DNA from: Paramoeba atlantica
Taxonomy: Eukaryota > Discosea
Direction: 5' to 3'
Assembly (NCBI GenBank): GCA_977017575.1
Contig: CDRNVI010000021.1
Location: 620,001 to 684,000, forward strand
DNA length: 64,000 bases
Below, in pieces: positions 1-10,960 of the stretch (positions within the stretch are counted from its first letter, which is position 1; every line of letters starts with the position of its first letter). The position numbers and the translations under genes were made by a program. The notes under the pieces are model-generated. The model was not told where the DNA came from and made no database searches. It saw only the letters and a program-made list of their open reading frames with translations.

Positions 1-1
1 G

Positions 2-1480
2 GCCCAAATTGTTTTAACGCCTTACAACACTTTACTGGACGCTCATGCAAGAGAAGAATGTGGTTTGCATCTAACTGGAAGCGTAGTAATCATAGACGAA
101 GCACATAATTTAATATCTTCATGTCATGCTGCGCTTTCAAAAGAAATTTGTTTAGGAAAGGTAGAAAAAATACGCTGCTGCCTTTCTGATGCGCTTCAGA
201 AGCAAGGGCAACTTACTAAAACAAGGGAAAAATTATTTGAACTTAAACGCATATGTGACAGTTTTTATTCCTTTTTTAATGCAGCATCTTATAGTGCCAA
301 TTCTAGGACCTTCCAGCAGAATACAAACTTGCATACTGTGGCATTTAATGTTGGGACATTCTTAAAAGATATTAAACTAGTGAATCACGACTTTTTGGCT
401 CTGGCGAATTTTTGTAGGGAATCCACTCTAGTTCAACAGCTTGCTCGAAGTGCCCCTCTTGATGATTTGACACAATTTCTTTCTCTTTTAGCTTCAGAAA
501 CCGGAGACATGGTTGTACTCCATACTCCGGATGCTAACTGTTTGGCACTAACTGCCTTATCTGGACGGCGTGCCTTTACCTCTTTACTTGAGGAGGCACT
601 CTGCGTTATCCTTATCGGAGGTACAATTCCACCACAGTCCATCCTAGATGCTGAGCTTTTTTCTGCGTCTGCTTTAGGGAATCGATCTCCCATTCGTGTT
701 TCCTTGCCGCACGTTATTCCTCGAAATCACGTGTGCGCTATTTGCGTCACTTCGGGACCTACCCAAACTAGCATGCGCTTCACACATGCCGCGAAGCAGT
801 CTGGTCAAGACACAGAGATGGCATTGGAGGCCGGGCGTTCGGTTCGAAATTTGGTTCAAATTGTGCCCAAAGGCATAGTATTGTTCTTTGCGTCATTCTC
901 ACATCTTGATTTTGTTTACAAAGTTTGGGAGTCCAACGGAATTTGTTTGGCCATTGAGGCGAAAAAGAAAATTTTCCGTGAGCACTCTGGCGCCAATCTT
1001 ACTACATTGTTAGAACAGTATCGCACTACCATTTCGAATTCTGAAAATGGCGCTTTGCTTTGTTCCGTTATGGGAGGACGACTCTCAGAAGGCATCAATT
1101 TTGAGGACGACTACTGTAGACTTGTTGTCATTATCGGTCTTCCATATCCTAATCCTTTCGACACAGAATCAAAGGCACGCTTGCAATACCTTCAAAATCT
1201 GAATCCCTCAATTTCAGAAGCGAACTACTATGATGCCTTGTGTATGACGACTGTTAATCAAACTATTGGTCGAGCAATACGTCACCGTGGGGATTATGCT
1301 GCCATTCTATTTTTAGACGAAAGGATGTCACAACCGAAGCTTCAATCCTTATTGCCACATTGGATACAAGAAAACATCACGCAAAAGCGTAGTGACACTT
1401 CTCAGAGCGCACTTTCTTTTTCAACTGCATTCGCCACGTTAAGGGAATTTTTCTCTTCTTTTCGAAACTTTGAAAGGTAG
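2..1480 (+). CDS. DDX11/CHL1-type DNA helicase, 3' part
   Basis: C-terminal part of an XPD/FANCJ/DDX11-family superfamily 2 helicase; the reading frame is open from base 2 and the 5' end lies outside the window. Visible motifs are the DEAH box (VVIIDEAHNL, about residue 27 of the visible part), motif V (GGRLSEGINF), the GLPYPNP segment and motif VI (QTIGRAIRHRGDYA). The order AQIVLTPYNTLL then DEAHNLI, and the GGRLSEGINF motif, fit DDX11/CHL1 better than XPD or FANCJ. The family unwinds DNA 5' to 3' in sister-chromatid cohesion and replication repair. The Fe-S cysteines would lie upstream of the window. The stop is TAG at 1478-1480. Confidence 0.88.
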   Translation, partial: AQIVLTPYNTLLDAHAREECGLHLTGSVVIIDEAHNLISSCHAALSKEICLGKVEKIRCCLSDALQKQGQLTKTREKLFELKRICDSFYSFFNAASYSANSRTFQQNTNLHTVAFNVGTFLKDIKLVNHDFLALANFCRESTLVQQLARSAPLDDLTQFLSLLASETGDMVVLHTPDANCLALTALSGRRAFTSLLEEALCVILIGGTIPPQSILDAELFSASALGNRSPIRVSLPHVIPRNHVCAICVTSGPTQTSMRFTHAAKQSGQDTEMALEAGRSVRNLVQIVPKGIVLFFASFSHLDFVYKVWESNGICLAIEAKKKIFREHSGANLTTLLEQYRTTISNSENGALLCSVMGGRLSEGINFEDDYCRLVVIIGLPYPNPFDTESKARLQYLQNLNPSISEANYYDALCMTTVNQTIGRAIRHRGDYAAILFLDERMSQPKLQSLLPHWIQENITQKRSDTSQSALSFSTAFATLREFFSSFRNFER

Positions 1481-1696
1481 TGAGAGCTTCGAAATATCGA
1501 CCTTTCCACAAGCTGGGGGACCCACATTGAAAAAACAGCAAGAATAGAGTACGTGAGCAATCACATTGGACATGTACGATTCTGTCATTTCTAGTTTCAA
1601 AGATTAATGTATGACAAGACTTTGTTACTTGGGTTAGACACTTGAAGAAAGGAACAACGTCGATTTATTCTTTCTTTCTCTTTTGACTTTCTAACA

Positions 1697-2758
1697 ATGG
1701 TGGCTGAGCGAAAACAAAAACTTTCGAATTCCACGAGCCCAGAACCCAAAAAACGTTCCGTTATGAAATCAGGCAAAGCATTGGTAGCAGCAAAGGTAAC
1801 TGAAGAATCTATTTTAGAGGGGACCATACCCTTTCAGCGGGCATCCAAGGATTCAGACTTTACTTCAGATTCCATGGTCAAGATTCTTTCCTGGAATGTA
1901 GCCGGACTCCGTGCCGTTATGAGAAACTGGGACAAGGAGTTTCACCAACTTTTCGAAACAGAACGCCCTGACGTTGTGTGTCTCCAGGAAACCAAATTAC
2001 AGCCTAATGCTGCGGAAAACGCCAAGTTAGCCAAAGTTAGTGGATATGTCTTCTATGAAAGTTGTAGCTCTGCAAAGAAAGGGTACTCTGGAACACGGAT
2101 CTATGTGCGTGATTCCGTGCCACACCGCATTTGGAGTTTTCATCCGTCAAAGCAATGCTCGGATAAGGGCAAGATGGAGATTGTGGGTGGCAACCACTCG
2201 GATTTATCCCGCGCTGAACCTCACGATGCGGAAGGTCGTATTATTGTTCTTGAGTTTGCCACGTTGTTTTTGGTGAATACTTATGTACCCAATGCTGGCA
2301 TGGAATTAAAGAGGCTTTCTTATCGTGTCTCTCAGTGGGATAGAGACATGAAGACATGCCTGCAAAAACTTCAAAGTGAGGAGAACGGGAAGAAATCTGT
2401 GATTTGGGCAGGAGATTTGAATGTTGCCGAACGTGACTACGACCGCTACTTTCAAGGAAGCTACGCTCAAATGCAGAAATGCGCTGGATTTACACCAGAA
2501 GAGCGGGCTTCATTTCGCGCACTCCTGACCGAGACTTCCATGGTGGATAGCTTTCGTCATCTTTATCCAAATGCCTCTAAAGCATATACTTTCTGGTCAG
2601 CTAGAATTGGTGGTCGTGCCAGAGGTTTAGGTTGGCGATTGGATTATTTCGTCCTCTCCCGTGCTCTTCTTACACGATTAGTGGACAGTTTTACCTTGCC
2701 AAATATACGTGGGAGTGATCATTGTCCTATTGTTCTATGGTTAAAAGGAAGGCTATGA
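1697..2758 (+). CDS. Class II AP endonuclease (ExoIII/APE1 family)
   Basis: Base-excision-repair endonuclease of 353 aa that cuts DNA 5' to abasic sites. About 60 residues of Lys/Ser-rich leader, a possible nuclear signal, precede the catalytic domain, which begins at KILSWNVAGLRA. Family residues are all visible: LQETK (metal-binding Glu), KKGYSGT, NTYVPN (catalytic Tyr), GDLNVA (Asp and Asn), GLGWRLDYF and GSDHCP (Asp-His pair). The enzyme therefore looks active. The ATG at 1697 follows a long pyrimidine tract (about 1660-1690) that would serve as a trans-splice acceptor region. Length and motif spacing match human APE1-type enzymes. Confidence 0.95.
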   Translation: MVAERKQKLSNSTSPEPKKRSVMKSGKALVAAKVTEESILEGTIPFQRASKDSDFTSDSMVKILSWNVAGLRAVMRNWDKEFHQLFETERPDVVCLQETKLQPNAAENAKLAKVSGYVFYESCSSAKKGYSGTRIYVRDSVPHRIWSFHPSKQCSDKGKMEIVGGNHSDLSRAEPHDAEGRIIVLEFATLFLVNTYVPNAGMELKRLSYRVSQWDRDMKTCLQKLQSEENGKKSVIWAGDLNVAERDYDRYFQGSYAQMQKCAGFTPEERASFRALLTETSMVDSFRHLYPNASKAYTFWSARIGGRARGLGWRLDYFVLSRALLTRLVDSFTLPNIRGSDHCPIVLWLKGRL

Positions 2759-3019
2759 AATTTTTGGAAATGCTTGTTAAAATATTTTTCATTGCAATTT
2801 ACATACCTTTTTTTTCAGCAAGATTTCAACATCAAGTGTAAGAGTAATTCGCGCATCTTGAATACATGGTGGAGGTTTAGGGGAGCATTGAACGTAGTAC
2901 AATGTATAATGTAAAATGTTGCACATCTGAATGCGCGCATATTAATCCGTAGATCCGTTTTCATCATTTTTTCTTAAACAAAGTTCGCTTTTTCTTTTCC
3001 ATTTTTTGTCTTTCGAATT
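2759..3019 (+). promoter_or_regulatory. Intergenic spacer with pyrimidine tract before LRR gene 1
   Basis: No gene is visible. The last 50 bases before the ATG at 3020 are almost all T and C, as expected for a trans-splicing polypyrimidine tract. The assignment is inference from position. Confidence 0.4.
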
Positions 3020-3748
3020 ATGGACATTGGAAGTCGTCCTGCCAAAGTTCGTGGTGCGGGACTTCCCACAGAGTATCAAATGCATCGATTATTGCAGAAA
3101 ATGGATACGGGACGAATGGACCGAAAAGACGAGGAACCGTGTCTCTGGTCGGGTGTCGTATGTAACAGCCAACATCAAGTTGCAGAACTTCGATGGGCTG
3201 GACTTTCTCTGAGCGGCTCCTTCGATCTTACTGCTCTTCCCCCGCAACTCACTATGTGTCACGCTGACTGCAATAGTCTCAGTTCTACCATAGACCTCAC
3301 CGCTCTTCCCACATTTTTGTTTTCGCTACAATTACATCGTAATCAATTTGACGGGGTAATTGAGCTGGGCGAGCTACCATCCCACCTGGAGTATCTTCGG
3401 CTGCACCGCAACGCCTTCATCGGGAGACTTGATTTAACACAACTTCCGTGGTCTCTTCGTTCACTTGACGTCTCTCATAATGATCTCTCACGTGAAGTAG
3501 TACTAACGCAGCTTCCTCTGTGCTTCGAGGTTTTAAATTTAAATGACAATGGTTTTATTGGGGAAGTTGATCTCTCGTCTCTTCCTCATAGCATGGAACA
3601 CATTGATCTCTCGTCGAATAGATTTTCAGGAGTTGTATACGTTGATGACCTTCCTCTTGGTCTCAATTTTGTTGGTCTTGAGGATAACGCCTTCGAGGCT
3701 GTTCTTCCTGTGCCGCTTCCGCTATCTGTCCATTGGGATGGTGAGTAA
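3020..3748 (+). CDS. Leucine-rich repeat protein, paralogue 1
   Basis: 242-aa member of the local LRR family. The N-terminal cap is recognisable (RPAKVRGAGLPTEYQM, then CLWSGVVC with both cap cysteines, then VAELRW), but the usual SW tryptophan is missing. About eight LRRs of 21-23 residues follow, with the family consensus LPxxLxxLxLxxNxFxGxxDLxx (for example LDLTQLPWSLRSLDVSHN). There is no membrane segment and no convincing signal peptide. The cap resembles the N-terminal cap of plant LRR receptors and of LRR proteins I recall from free-living kinetoplastids. The ligand and cellular location are unknown. The gene is flanked by AP endonuclease and a repeat island. Confidence 0.85.
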   Translation: MDIGSRPAKVRGAGLPTEYQMHRLLQKMDTGRMDRKDEEPCLWSGVVCNSQHQVAELRWAGLSLSGSFDLTALPPQLTMCHADCNSLSSTIDLTALPTFLFSLQLHRNQFDGVIELGELPSHLEYLRLHRNAFIGRLDLTQLPWSLRSLDVSHNDLSREVVLTQLPLCFEVLNLNDNGFIGEVDLSSLPHSMEHIDLSSNRFSGVVYVDDLPLGLNFVGLEDNAFEAVLPVPLPLSVHWDGE

Positions 3749-3929
3749 TCCTTGTAGTCCAGTAAAGAAATTGTAAGTTTTGGTCTTGGTAAGTAAGGAA
3801 AAGGTAAATTTTTTGCATTCAGAAAGCACTAATCATAGGAGGAAAAGAGATGTGCACATTTAAGAAAGGCGTGAGTAGTCGCCTCAAAAAAGGTAAAGTT
3901 TACAAATGAAAGTTAGAAATACTAAACTC

Positions 3930-4095
3930 CCTTACAAATGCTGTACCCCCTCCGCTAGTTATCTGTCACACATTGAGCCCCCCCCAGTTATCTGTCACAC
4001 CCCTACCTTATCCGTCACCCTACCCCCCCCCCTTACTTACCTGTCACCTTTTCCCGAAAAGTAGTGAGATAACTAGGGGGGCACAGTATATGGTG
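3930..4095. repeat. C-run array with repeated TTATCTGTCAC units
   Basis: Four close variants of TTATCTGTCAC separate runs of 4-9 C. The unit at 3977-3997 (C-run then AGTTATCTGTCAC) is mirrored by GTGAGATAACTAGGGGG at 4063-4081, giving an inverted repeat of about 100 bp. It is immediately followed by GGGGGGCACAGTATA, a string that recurs near 32,090. Confidence 0.6.
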
Positions 4096-4377
4096 CCACG
4101 AACTTGTTTTGACACGCCGCCTCGTAGTACAGTGGTCGTCACTATTCTCAGAATCCGCAATTGAACATTGACAGGATTTTTTAATTTTCATTCTCATTTT
4201 CGCGACTATTATCATTTTCTCGTTGATTTTGCCGTTGAACGTTGACAAGAAATAGAAAAGAAGTAGAAAAAAATCTTTGGGTCACCTGCACTCAAACTGC
4301 ACCCAAAAATACGCTTTTTCAAAACAAATGATCCTTTCGACCAAATTTCCATTTAAAGTCGTTCTGAGCACTATAAT

Positions 4378-4926
4378 TTATAAACCCCTGGCCAAAATAA
4401 GGCACCCCCCTCCAAAATCCCAATGCTTCGCTTGTTTGAGCTAATTTTTGTAGCATTTTATAGATCTCAACACAAAGAGTTTGCGCGTTAAGAAACGGAA
4501 CAAAAAATACCAAATGCATACATTTGAAAGTCGGATTACTACATTTTTGCTCTCTTAAAAATTTCAAAAAAAAACTACGCCCTTTTAAACGAAAAACTCT
4601 GCCCCCCTCTAAGAACTTCAACTTCATGCGTTTTTGCTCATTTTTTTTGCAAGCGAGAGATCACGCTTTCCTCACGAAGATGATTGCTGCCCTTTTTTCA
4701 TAGGGAGGCCTCTCGTGCCCCCTGATCGCAGAATTGTGCCTTCCTGGAAAACAGAAGTGGAACATCAAGTTTTTTATATATTTTTTGTTCCAAGGTTTTG
4801 GTGGACTAAAAATGGCGGGAACGTACAGATCTCAAAAATCTGAACGAAATTATGGTATCATAACCCTACCATGCCCCCTCGTGCAAAAGATAAGGGGGGT
4901 GCCTTATTGGTGGCCAGGGGTTTATA
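4378..4926. mobile_element. Nested inverted-repeat element (about 35-bp arms)
   Basis: The arm TTATAAACCCCTGGCC... at 4378-4412 is mirrored at 4891-4926 with two extra bases; both arms end in AAGGCACCCCCCT-like sequence. The 480-bp interior is AT-rich and has no supported gene. It looks like a MITE sitting inside the larger 4130-5837 element. Confidence 0.6.
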
Positions 4927-4946
4927 ACACTTACGGTATAACAATA

Positions 4947-5261
4947 CCGTAGACCCCCCCAGTAATAGACCCCCCCCAGTAACAAGGATTTGACCCTTTT
5001 TCGGCTGACCCCCAGTAACAAGGATTCGGCTCGGGAGGGTCTTTGGAGGGGGGAGGGGGTGTTTGAGCGGGTGATGGTGGCTGGGCGGGGTGAGGGCGGT
5101 TGCGAGGAGTGAATGGCGTGGTTGCGGGGTTGGATAGGCTGAAAATCAACGCACTCATGTACAAAAAATGTCTTTTCTCACCCAAAAAGCATATTCCCCC
5201 CAGTAACAAGGATTTGGCCATTTTGACCCAAAATCGATTCTATTACTGGGGGGGTCTACGG
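4947..5261. mobile_element. MITE with perfect 23-bp terminal inverted repeats, TA-flanked
   Basis: The ends CCGTAGACCCCCCCAGTAAT and the reverse complement ATTACTGGGGGGGTCTACGG are identical over 23 bp and are bounded by TA on both sides (4945-4946 and 5262-5263). The interior is G-rich (5030-5130) and repeats the internal motif CAGTAACAAGGATT three times. A second, partial copy lies at 15874-16057. Perfect ends suggest recent movement. Confidence 0.8.
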
Positions 5262-5955
5262 TAATTCCCGAAATTTGAAAGATTGTAACCCATTTAAAGT
5301 CACTAGAAAAAAAATTAGAATTACATGTACGATAGCGCAGCAAGATCTCGGGGGGTAAACTCGTAACTGGGCGATTTTCATCAACTCCAATTTCCTTCAT
5401 TAAGACAAAATACACACCCCTGTACACAGCTGGAAGAACAATCACTAACTACTTGATCTAAGCTCATCTCAAGTATTAAAGGTAGTAATCACTACTTTTT
5501 AAGTAGTAACCATAATTAAATTACTAACATATACTCCCCCTAGTAAGGTACCCCCCAGGAAGAGAGATTTGGCCCTTCGCTCAAAAGTGAAAACCATAAT
5601 GCCTAGACGCTGAAATTTCGAAGGTCATCACCCTCACCACTGCAGTAGCTGAATTTTTATGCGGGTGTTTCCTTTTCGAGGCCCAGATTACACAACAGGG
5701 TTGTGCAACCAACAGGGTCCCTTTTGATCCATTCTCATTTTCAAAGCCCTTTTTGAGTTGAACGTTGACACGATAATTTGTCATTCTTGAGAGGTTCATT
5801 CTCATTTTCGTGACTCTCAGATTGGTGACGACCACTGTACCACATCTGTCTCAATTGTTCTGCATAAATTTTACTACCTTTGTCATCATCTATCTATCGC
5901 ATGTTTTAGCATTCCAGCGTCCATTTAAATCTTGATTGGCGCAGATTGCGCATAA

Positions 5956-7248
5956 ATGCCGTTTGAATGTCTTGGGAGTGTGTCCCTACATGCTTCAGAA
6001 TACGTCTCCAAAGTCGAAAATGTCAATTCCCATCACACAATGGCACTAACAACACAAAGTTCCTTATCCGAAGAACAGAAGCCATTGTCTCTTATTGATA
6101 TCGCCACACTACAAATCGTGAGTCGCGTATCATCATCCACTTCAAGTCGTATCACAGATTTTTCTTTTCCCGTTTTGTACAGCGACGGTTCCTCTACCCC
6201 TTTTTCTCCTCCACAACCGTCTCACCCCTCCACCCCTCATCTCCTCGCTTATTCCCACCACGATGGGACCGTGATCCTACACGACCTTCGTCAACCCTCT
6301 CCCTCCGCATGCCTTCGAGTTTGCCGCAATGCCGACACGCACACGGTGGCCTGGCAAGCCACACCCACATTCCAGCCCACCCCTCCCCAGGACACCCCCC
6401 CCACCCCCCTCGACTCACGCCGGTTCTCGTTCGACCTCCTTACGGTCGGGGACGGGGCGGATTACCTCGTGCTGGATCTTCGACAGCGACGCGTACTCAC
6501 GCGCGTCCAAAACCACAGTGACCGCGTCACCGTGCTGTGCTGTTCCCCCCATGGCGCCCCCTCTCCCGTGTTTTGCTCCGGCGCGGAAGACGGGCTTCTG
6601 TGTTGCACGGAACCCACAAAGGGTGAGCTGGGCTCCGTAAGTGCGGTGGGGAGTCCCATCCGTCGGGTCTGGGGGATGGGCGGGAAGGCAAGGAAGAGAT
6701 TGAAGCCACGAAAACGAAGCCTGGAGGGGGGGTTCGATCCGGAGAAGGGGGTGAGGGGGAGCACGACGCCGTGCTCGCTGTTGGTGGGCTTCACCTCGCT
6801 GGAGGAGGCGTTTGTGACGGATAGCAGGACGGGGGATATTTTGTTACGTGTTCCCCGTCGTGATGAGGCTTCCTATGTGGCAGAGGTTCTTCCGTACAGC
6901 TTGCCGTGGTGTGAGGAGCAAGGTTTCACACTTTGTTTGGGTCGGTATGCTGGATTAGAGGATAAGGGAAGCGGAGACTTGGAATTCTGGAATGTAAAGT
7001 CGCCCTTGGAGCAATTTGAGGATGTGGCGAAGTTGGGCAATCAGAAGAGTGGAGATTGTGTCTCCTGGAATGGCTTACTTGATTCTGGGATTGTACGGCA
7101 TGTGGATGCCATCTCAAATGCACATTCGGGTGAAGTGGTGCGTAGCATTTGCAGGGTCTCGCGTTTTGAGCGAGGACGGGGGATTTTGGGAACAGCTGGG
7201 GAGGATGGTTGCGTTGCGCTGTGGAGGATAAAAGCGATGAATGAGTAA
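5956..7248 (+). CDS. WD40 repeat protein, WDR89-like
   Basis: 430-aa beta-propeller protein. Recognisable blades include LLAYSHHDGTVILHDLR, YLVLDLRQRRVLTRV, HSDRVTVLCCSP followed by CSGAEDGLLCC, and the final HSGEVVRSICR...GTAGEDGCVALWR, the order and spacing of WDR89. The family acts as a protein scaffold with no known catalysis. An alternative in-frame ATG at 6040 would remove 28 residues that do not look like propeller. Base use is striking: 6190-6560 is C-rich (Pro-rich loop near PTPPQDTPPTP) and 6590-6830 is G-rich (Gly/Arg-rich insert around GMGGKARKR). The second half has longer inserts than the family norm. Confidence 0.72.
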   Translation: MPFECLGSVSLHASEYVSKVENVNSHHTMALTTQSSLSEEQKPLSLIDIATLQIVSRVSSSTSSRITDFSFPVLYSDGSSTPFSPPQPSHPSTPHLLAYSHHDGTVILHDLRQPSPSACLRVCRNADTHTVAWQATPTFQPTPPQDTPPTPLDSRRFSFDLLTVGDGADYLVLDLRQRRVLTRVQNHSDRVTVLCCSPHGAPSPVFCSGAEDGLLCCTEPTKGELGSVSAVGSPIRRVWGMGGKARKRLKPRKRSLEGGFDPEKGVRGSTTPCSLLVGFTSLEEAFVTDSRTGDILLRVPRRDEASYVAEVLPYSLPWCEEQGFTLCLGRYAGLEDKGSGDLEFWNVKSPLEQFEDVAKLGNQKSGDCVSWNGLLDSGIVRHVDAISNAHSGEVVRSICRVSRFERGRGILGTAGEDGCVALWRIKAMNE

Positions 7249-7382
7249 GATTTAAAGGTCATCGTAACGACTGTTTCTAGAAGTGGCACACTACATACGA
7301 TGCAGTGAGCTTAAATCTTTATATTGTGTACGGTAAATCATACTACGATAATAAGAAAATTTCTCAGAAGCATCAATATACA

Positions 7383-7402
7383 TTTTCTTACTTTTTCAAC
7401 AG
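7383..7402 (+). promoter_or_regulatory. Probable trans-splice acceptor for ClpB
   Basis: TTTTCTTACTTTTTCAACAG ends in AG at 7401-7402, eleven bases before the ATG at 7413. It decides the start: the frame is open further upstream, but no ATG lies between this AG and 7413. Confidence 0.5.
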
Positions 7403-7412
7403 TTTACGTATC

Positions 7413-9857
7413 ATGCTTCGTCGCATAGGCTCGCGTACCACTGTAGGCGCTTTGTCCCGAACATCTGCTCTGTGTTATACACTTCCTTCTGGTTATCCAA
7501 TATCGTCGCTCTCTCATTCACTTCGGTTGTATGCTAAGCGTTCATCTCCGGTTCTCTCACATGTGGATGGAAATCAGAGTATAACGCCATGGCGTGGGGG
7601 AGAGGGCGGCGCTGGGTCTCGGGGCGCGAACGGCAATTCGCAAGGTGGCGAACCTTCCGGTCGTCAGTGGGTAAACCCGAAAGCTGTTCCCCAAGGTGAT
7701 CATTTAAAAAAATATGCGAGAGACCTCACCGAGGAGGCAGCCAATGGAAAGCTTGATCCCGTAATCGGTCGCGAGGAAGTTATTCGTCGAACAATTCAAG
7801 TGTTATCCCGCCGAACGAAGAACAACCCTGTGCTCATAGGAGAACCAGGCGTAGGAAAGACGGCTATTGTGGAAGGTCTTGCACAACGGATCATAAAAAA
7901 GGAAGTCCCAGAAAGCATCAAAAATAAAAAAGTGTTTGCACTGGATATTGGATCGCTGCTCGCTGGTGCAAAATTTCGTGGGGAATTTGAGGAACGACTT
8001 AAAGGAGTGCTTCGCGATACCATCGACGCTAAGGGCTCCGTTATTCTCTTTATTGATGAGCTACACACGCTGGTCGGAGCTGGGTCTTCTGGAGACGGTT
8101 CCATGGATGCCTCGAATATGCTAAAGCCTTCTCTTGCACGCGGCGAGCTCCATTGCGTCGGTGCGACAACGCTAAATGAGTATCGAAAGCATATCGAAAA
8201 GGACGCGGCCTTGGCACGACGATTCCAGAGCGTACTTGTGGAAGAGCCTACCGTAGAAGAGACCATTGCAGTTTTACGTGGTCTCAAAGGCAAATACGAG
8301 GCACACCACGGATGTATGATTAACGATAGTGCACTGATTTACTCAGCCGTGAACTCTCATAAGTATATTTCAGATCGTAAATTACCGGACAAAGCAATTG
8401 ATCTGATTGACGAAGCAGCTTCACGGCTTCGGCTACAACAGGAGAGTAAGCCGGAGATTGTAGACAGTGCCGAAAGGGAACTTGTTCGCCTTCGTATCGA
8501 GCTTGAGGCTTTACGTAAAGATCGGGACGAGTTGAGCAAAGCAAAAGTCAAAACGAAAGAAGAAGAAATCGCAGGCAAGCAGAAAGCGTACGCCGAGCTT
8601 GAAAGCAAATGGAATGAACAGAAATCTCTTTTTGATCGTATCAAGAGGCGCACCGAAGAGATCGAAAATTTACAAAGTCAACTTGATATTGCCACAAACA
8701 CGTCAGATTATCACAAAGCTTCAGAACTCAAATATAGTCGAATTCCTAAACTGAAAGCTGAAAACGAAGAAGACAAAAAGAAGGCGCGAACTGAAGATTT
8801 TATGGTATCCGAATCTGTGACTCCTATTGATATCGCCGGAGTTATTTCCAAAGCGACAGGTATTCCTGTACACAATCTGATGCAAGGCGAGCGTGACAAA
8901 CTGATCGACATGGACTCTACCCTCAAAGCACGCGTAATCGGACAGGACCATGCTATTGACTGTATCACAAATGTGGTTCGAATTTCCCGAGCCGGGCTTC
9001 ACAGCCAGAAACGACCACTTGGTAGCTTTCTTTTTCTTGGGCCTACGGGTGTGGGCAAAACAGAAGTAGCAAAGCAGCTGGCAAAGTTTCTTTTTGACGA
9101 CGAGAGCCATATTTGTCGTATTGATATGAGTGAGTATCAAGAGCGACACACCGTGCATCGCCTTATTGGCGCCCCACCAGGCTATGTGGGATATGAAGAC
9201 GGTGGTGAGCTTACCGAAAGCGTTCGACGACGACCTTACCAGATCGTTCTTTTTGATGAGTTTGAGAAAGCACATCCTTCTGTTTCAAACATTCTGCTGC
9301 AAGTGATGGACGACGGACACTTAACAGATTCTCATGGGCGTCGAGTTGACTTTAAGAACACTATTATCATACTAACAAGCAATCTTGCATCTGATCTCAT
9401 TGCAGCCCTTCCGGAGGACCAGCCGAGCAGCACAATACAAGAGGACATTATGAGAGTCGTTCAATCACGTCTTCCGCCCGAGTTCATCAATCGCTTGGAT
9501 GACATTATTCTCTTTAATCGCTTACAGCGCAAGCATATCAAACAGATCGTGAAAATCCAACTCGATCAGCTACAGGGAATCCTTTCGGAGCGTCAACTTA
9601 AGCTTAAAGTCGGTTCCAAGGCTTTGGACCAAATTTCTAGCATTGCATACAGTCCGCTTTACGGGGCCCGTCCTCTGCGCCGTATATTGCAAGGTACAGT
9701 GCTTAACCAAATTGCGCATATGTTAATAGACGGACGTATCAGAGACGGCGAAGATATACGTGTTGAAACGTCTCCTAAAGATGAATTAGGAATTGCTGTT
9801 CATCCGAATCATCCCGCACTTCGTCCTACTACTTCGGGGGCTATTACACCAAAGTAA
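7413..9857 (+). CDS. Mitochondrial ClpB/Hsp78 disaggregase
   Basis: 814-aa Hsp100 AAA+ chaperone that rescues aggregated proteins together with mitochondrial Hsp70. The start [20 protein letters not shown] reads as a mitochondrial presequence. There is no Clp-N domain, as in yeast Hsp78. NBD1 has Walker [10 protein letters not shown] and Walker [12 protein letters not shown]; the coiled-coil middle domain runs from about residue 375 to 470; NBD2 has [22 protein letters not shown], the GYVG pore loop and sensor GARPLRR. The middle domain and lack of a ClpP-binding IGF loop make it ClpB rather than ClpA/ClpX type. Base composition is even, without the C-to-G flip seen in the upstream WD40 gene. 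Confidence 0.95.
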   Translation: MLRRIGSRTTVGALSRTSALCYTLPSGYPISSLSHSLRLYAKRSSPVLSHVDGNQSITPWRGGEGGAGSRGANGNSQGGEPSGRQWVNPKAVPQGDHLKKYARDLTEEAANGKLDPVIGREEVIRRTIQVLSRRTKNNPVLIGEPGVGKTAIVEGLAQRIIKKEVPESIKNKKVFALDIGSLLAGAKFRGEFEERLKGVLRDTIDAKGSVILFIDELHTLVGAGSSGDGSMDASNMLKPSLARGELHCVGATTLNEYRKHIEKDAALARRFQSVLVEEPTVEETIAVLRGLKGKYEAHHGCMINDSALIYSAVNSHKYISDRKLPDKAIDLIDEAASRLRLQQESKPEIVDSAERELVRLRIELEALRKDRDELSKAKVKTKEEEIAGKQKAYAELESKWNEQKSLFDRIKRRTEEIENLQSQLDIATNTSDYHKASELKYSRIPKLKAENEEDKKKARTEDFMVSESVTPIDIAGVISKATGIPVHNLMQGERDKLIDMDSTLKARVIGQDHAIDCITNVVRISRAGLHSQKRPLGSFLFLGPTGVGKTEVAKQLAKFLFDDESHICRIDMSEYQERHTVHRLIGAPPGYVGYEDGGELTESVRRRPYQIVLFDEFEKAHPSVSNILLQVMDDGHLTDSHGRRVDFKNTIIILTSNLASDLIAALPEDQPSSTIQEDIMRVVQSRLPPEFINRLDDIILFNRLQRKHIKQIVKIQLDQLQGILSERQLKLKVGSKALDQISSIAYSPLYGARPLRRILQGTVLNQIAHMLIDGRIRDGEDIRVETSPKDELGIAVHPNHPALRPTTSGAITPK

Positions 9858-10199
9858 GTATTGATGAGTACTAAAAGGTACTAAAAATGAGTACAAGCAT
9901 AATTATAGCAGATTTTAAAGTTTTTTTTGCTAGTTTTGTAGCTCTGTAGCTTGTTATCACTTGACAAGTGAAATTATCACTTCACGCTCCTTATTCACTT
10001 CACGCTTTTTCGATTCTTGAGGATATCTTTGTACATAAAAATGTATATATAGCAATTACATTCAATTTTTTTCTTATACACTTGTACTGTCTCTTGGTTT
10101 CCTTTTTTAAGAGCGTAGAATATCAGTTAAGTGCATAGTGCATCAGTTCAAAATATGGCGCCCCACATTATTCCTTTTTTTTCGTACTTTCCTACTGTT
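9858..10199. other. AT-rich spacer after ClpB
   Basis: Short repeats of TATCACTTCACGCT (about 9968-10008) are visible. No gene is supported. Confidence 0.5.
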
Positions 10200-10700
10200 T
10201 TATGGTGTAAAAACATTTCGACGTTGTGAATTATCAGAACACACCAGAACGAGTAAAACAAAAAGTTTCAATTCCGAGTCCAATTTCCAGCCACCTACAC
10301 AGGCACGGCTAAATACGTGCTCAATGCGAGAGCAATTTTGGGCAAGTTGCTGATTGAATTCCAGCTTTTCAAGGGCTTTACTTTCATACTCATATTTTAT
10401 AGTGAGCGTTTGGGGGCCATGTTTGGTGTTCTCAAAAGGAGTAATCTTATAAGATGTTTGGTAAAAATCACCATCATCCAGGCAATGTAGGTTAAGTTTG
10501 ATAATATGTTTAATATTCCACAATCATCCATTATCATATTATCGTGGGAGTTTCAGCATGCTTAGATTGATATAATCATCCAGAACGTCGGCACAACGTG
10601 GAACTGTATCAATTACCATGCGGACATCAATGAAATAGCCCAAAAACAAATTACTGCGCTTCCTTTATACTGCGGCTTGTTCGGTACTGACTGCCCCTTG
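10200..10700 (-). pseudogene. Decayed transposase remnant, possibly DDE_4 (PIF/Harbinger-like)
   Basis: The minus strand reads protein-like for 107 codons (10200-10523), including DDGDFYQTSYKITPF, then FNQQLAQNCSRIEHVF, resembling the C-terminal fN..lR..vE.aFG motif of DDE_4 transposases. Upstream (10560-10700, minus) another open piece reads FIDVRMVIDTVPRCADVLDD, interrupted relative to the first. No intact catalytic triad is visible. It could be another transposase family; the assignment rests on one short motif. Confidence 0.35.
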
Positions 10701-10890
10701 TATTCCTCCCTCGAAAGCAAAGCGTGTGCAGTCCCCCCCTATCTGTTATTGAATGAAACGGTGAAATTTAATACTAAAGTGATAAAAAGGTGAATAGCAT
10801 TTCTTAATTATTTCTTTCTTAATTGAACTCGTTGAAAAAAATCTGCACCCCCCTACTTAACTTTCACCCCTTTTTGAGAAAAAGAACTTC

Positions 10891-10914
10891 GCGGCGCCTG
10901 CTCCCCGAAGCCGC
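10891..10914. repeat. GC hairpin motif, divergent copy
   Basis: GCGGCGCCTGCTCCCCGAAG then CCGC can pair at its ends; it is followed by AAAAAGGACAATTA, the same tail found after the hairpin at 32017-32030. One of eight dispersed copies of the motif. Confidence 0.5.
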
Positions 10915-10960
10915 TCAAAAAGGACAATTAAATGTTGTCAGTTCATACCTATGACACTCT

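Larger units (their letters stand above)
4130..5837. mobile_element. TA-flanked inverted-repeat element with CAGTGGTCGTCAC ends
   Basis: The left end TA|CAGTGGTCGTCAC at 4128 is mirrored by GTGACGACCACTG|TA ending at 5839, giving a 1.7-kb non-coding element. Similarity extends imperfectly to about 28 bp. TA at both edges and a CAGTG start fit Tc1/mariner-pogo-type DNA transposons. It carries no recognisable transposase and contains the nested repeats listed at 4378-4926 and 4947-5261. Confidence 0.65.

Noticed and set aside
10138-10353. Plus-strand 71-codon frame in the repeat island
   Set aside because: It is the antisense of the better-supported transposase-like minus-strand remnant.
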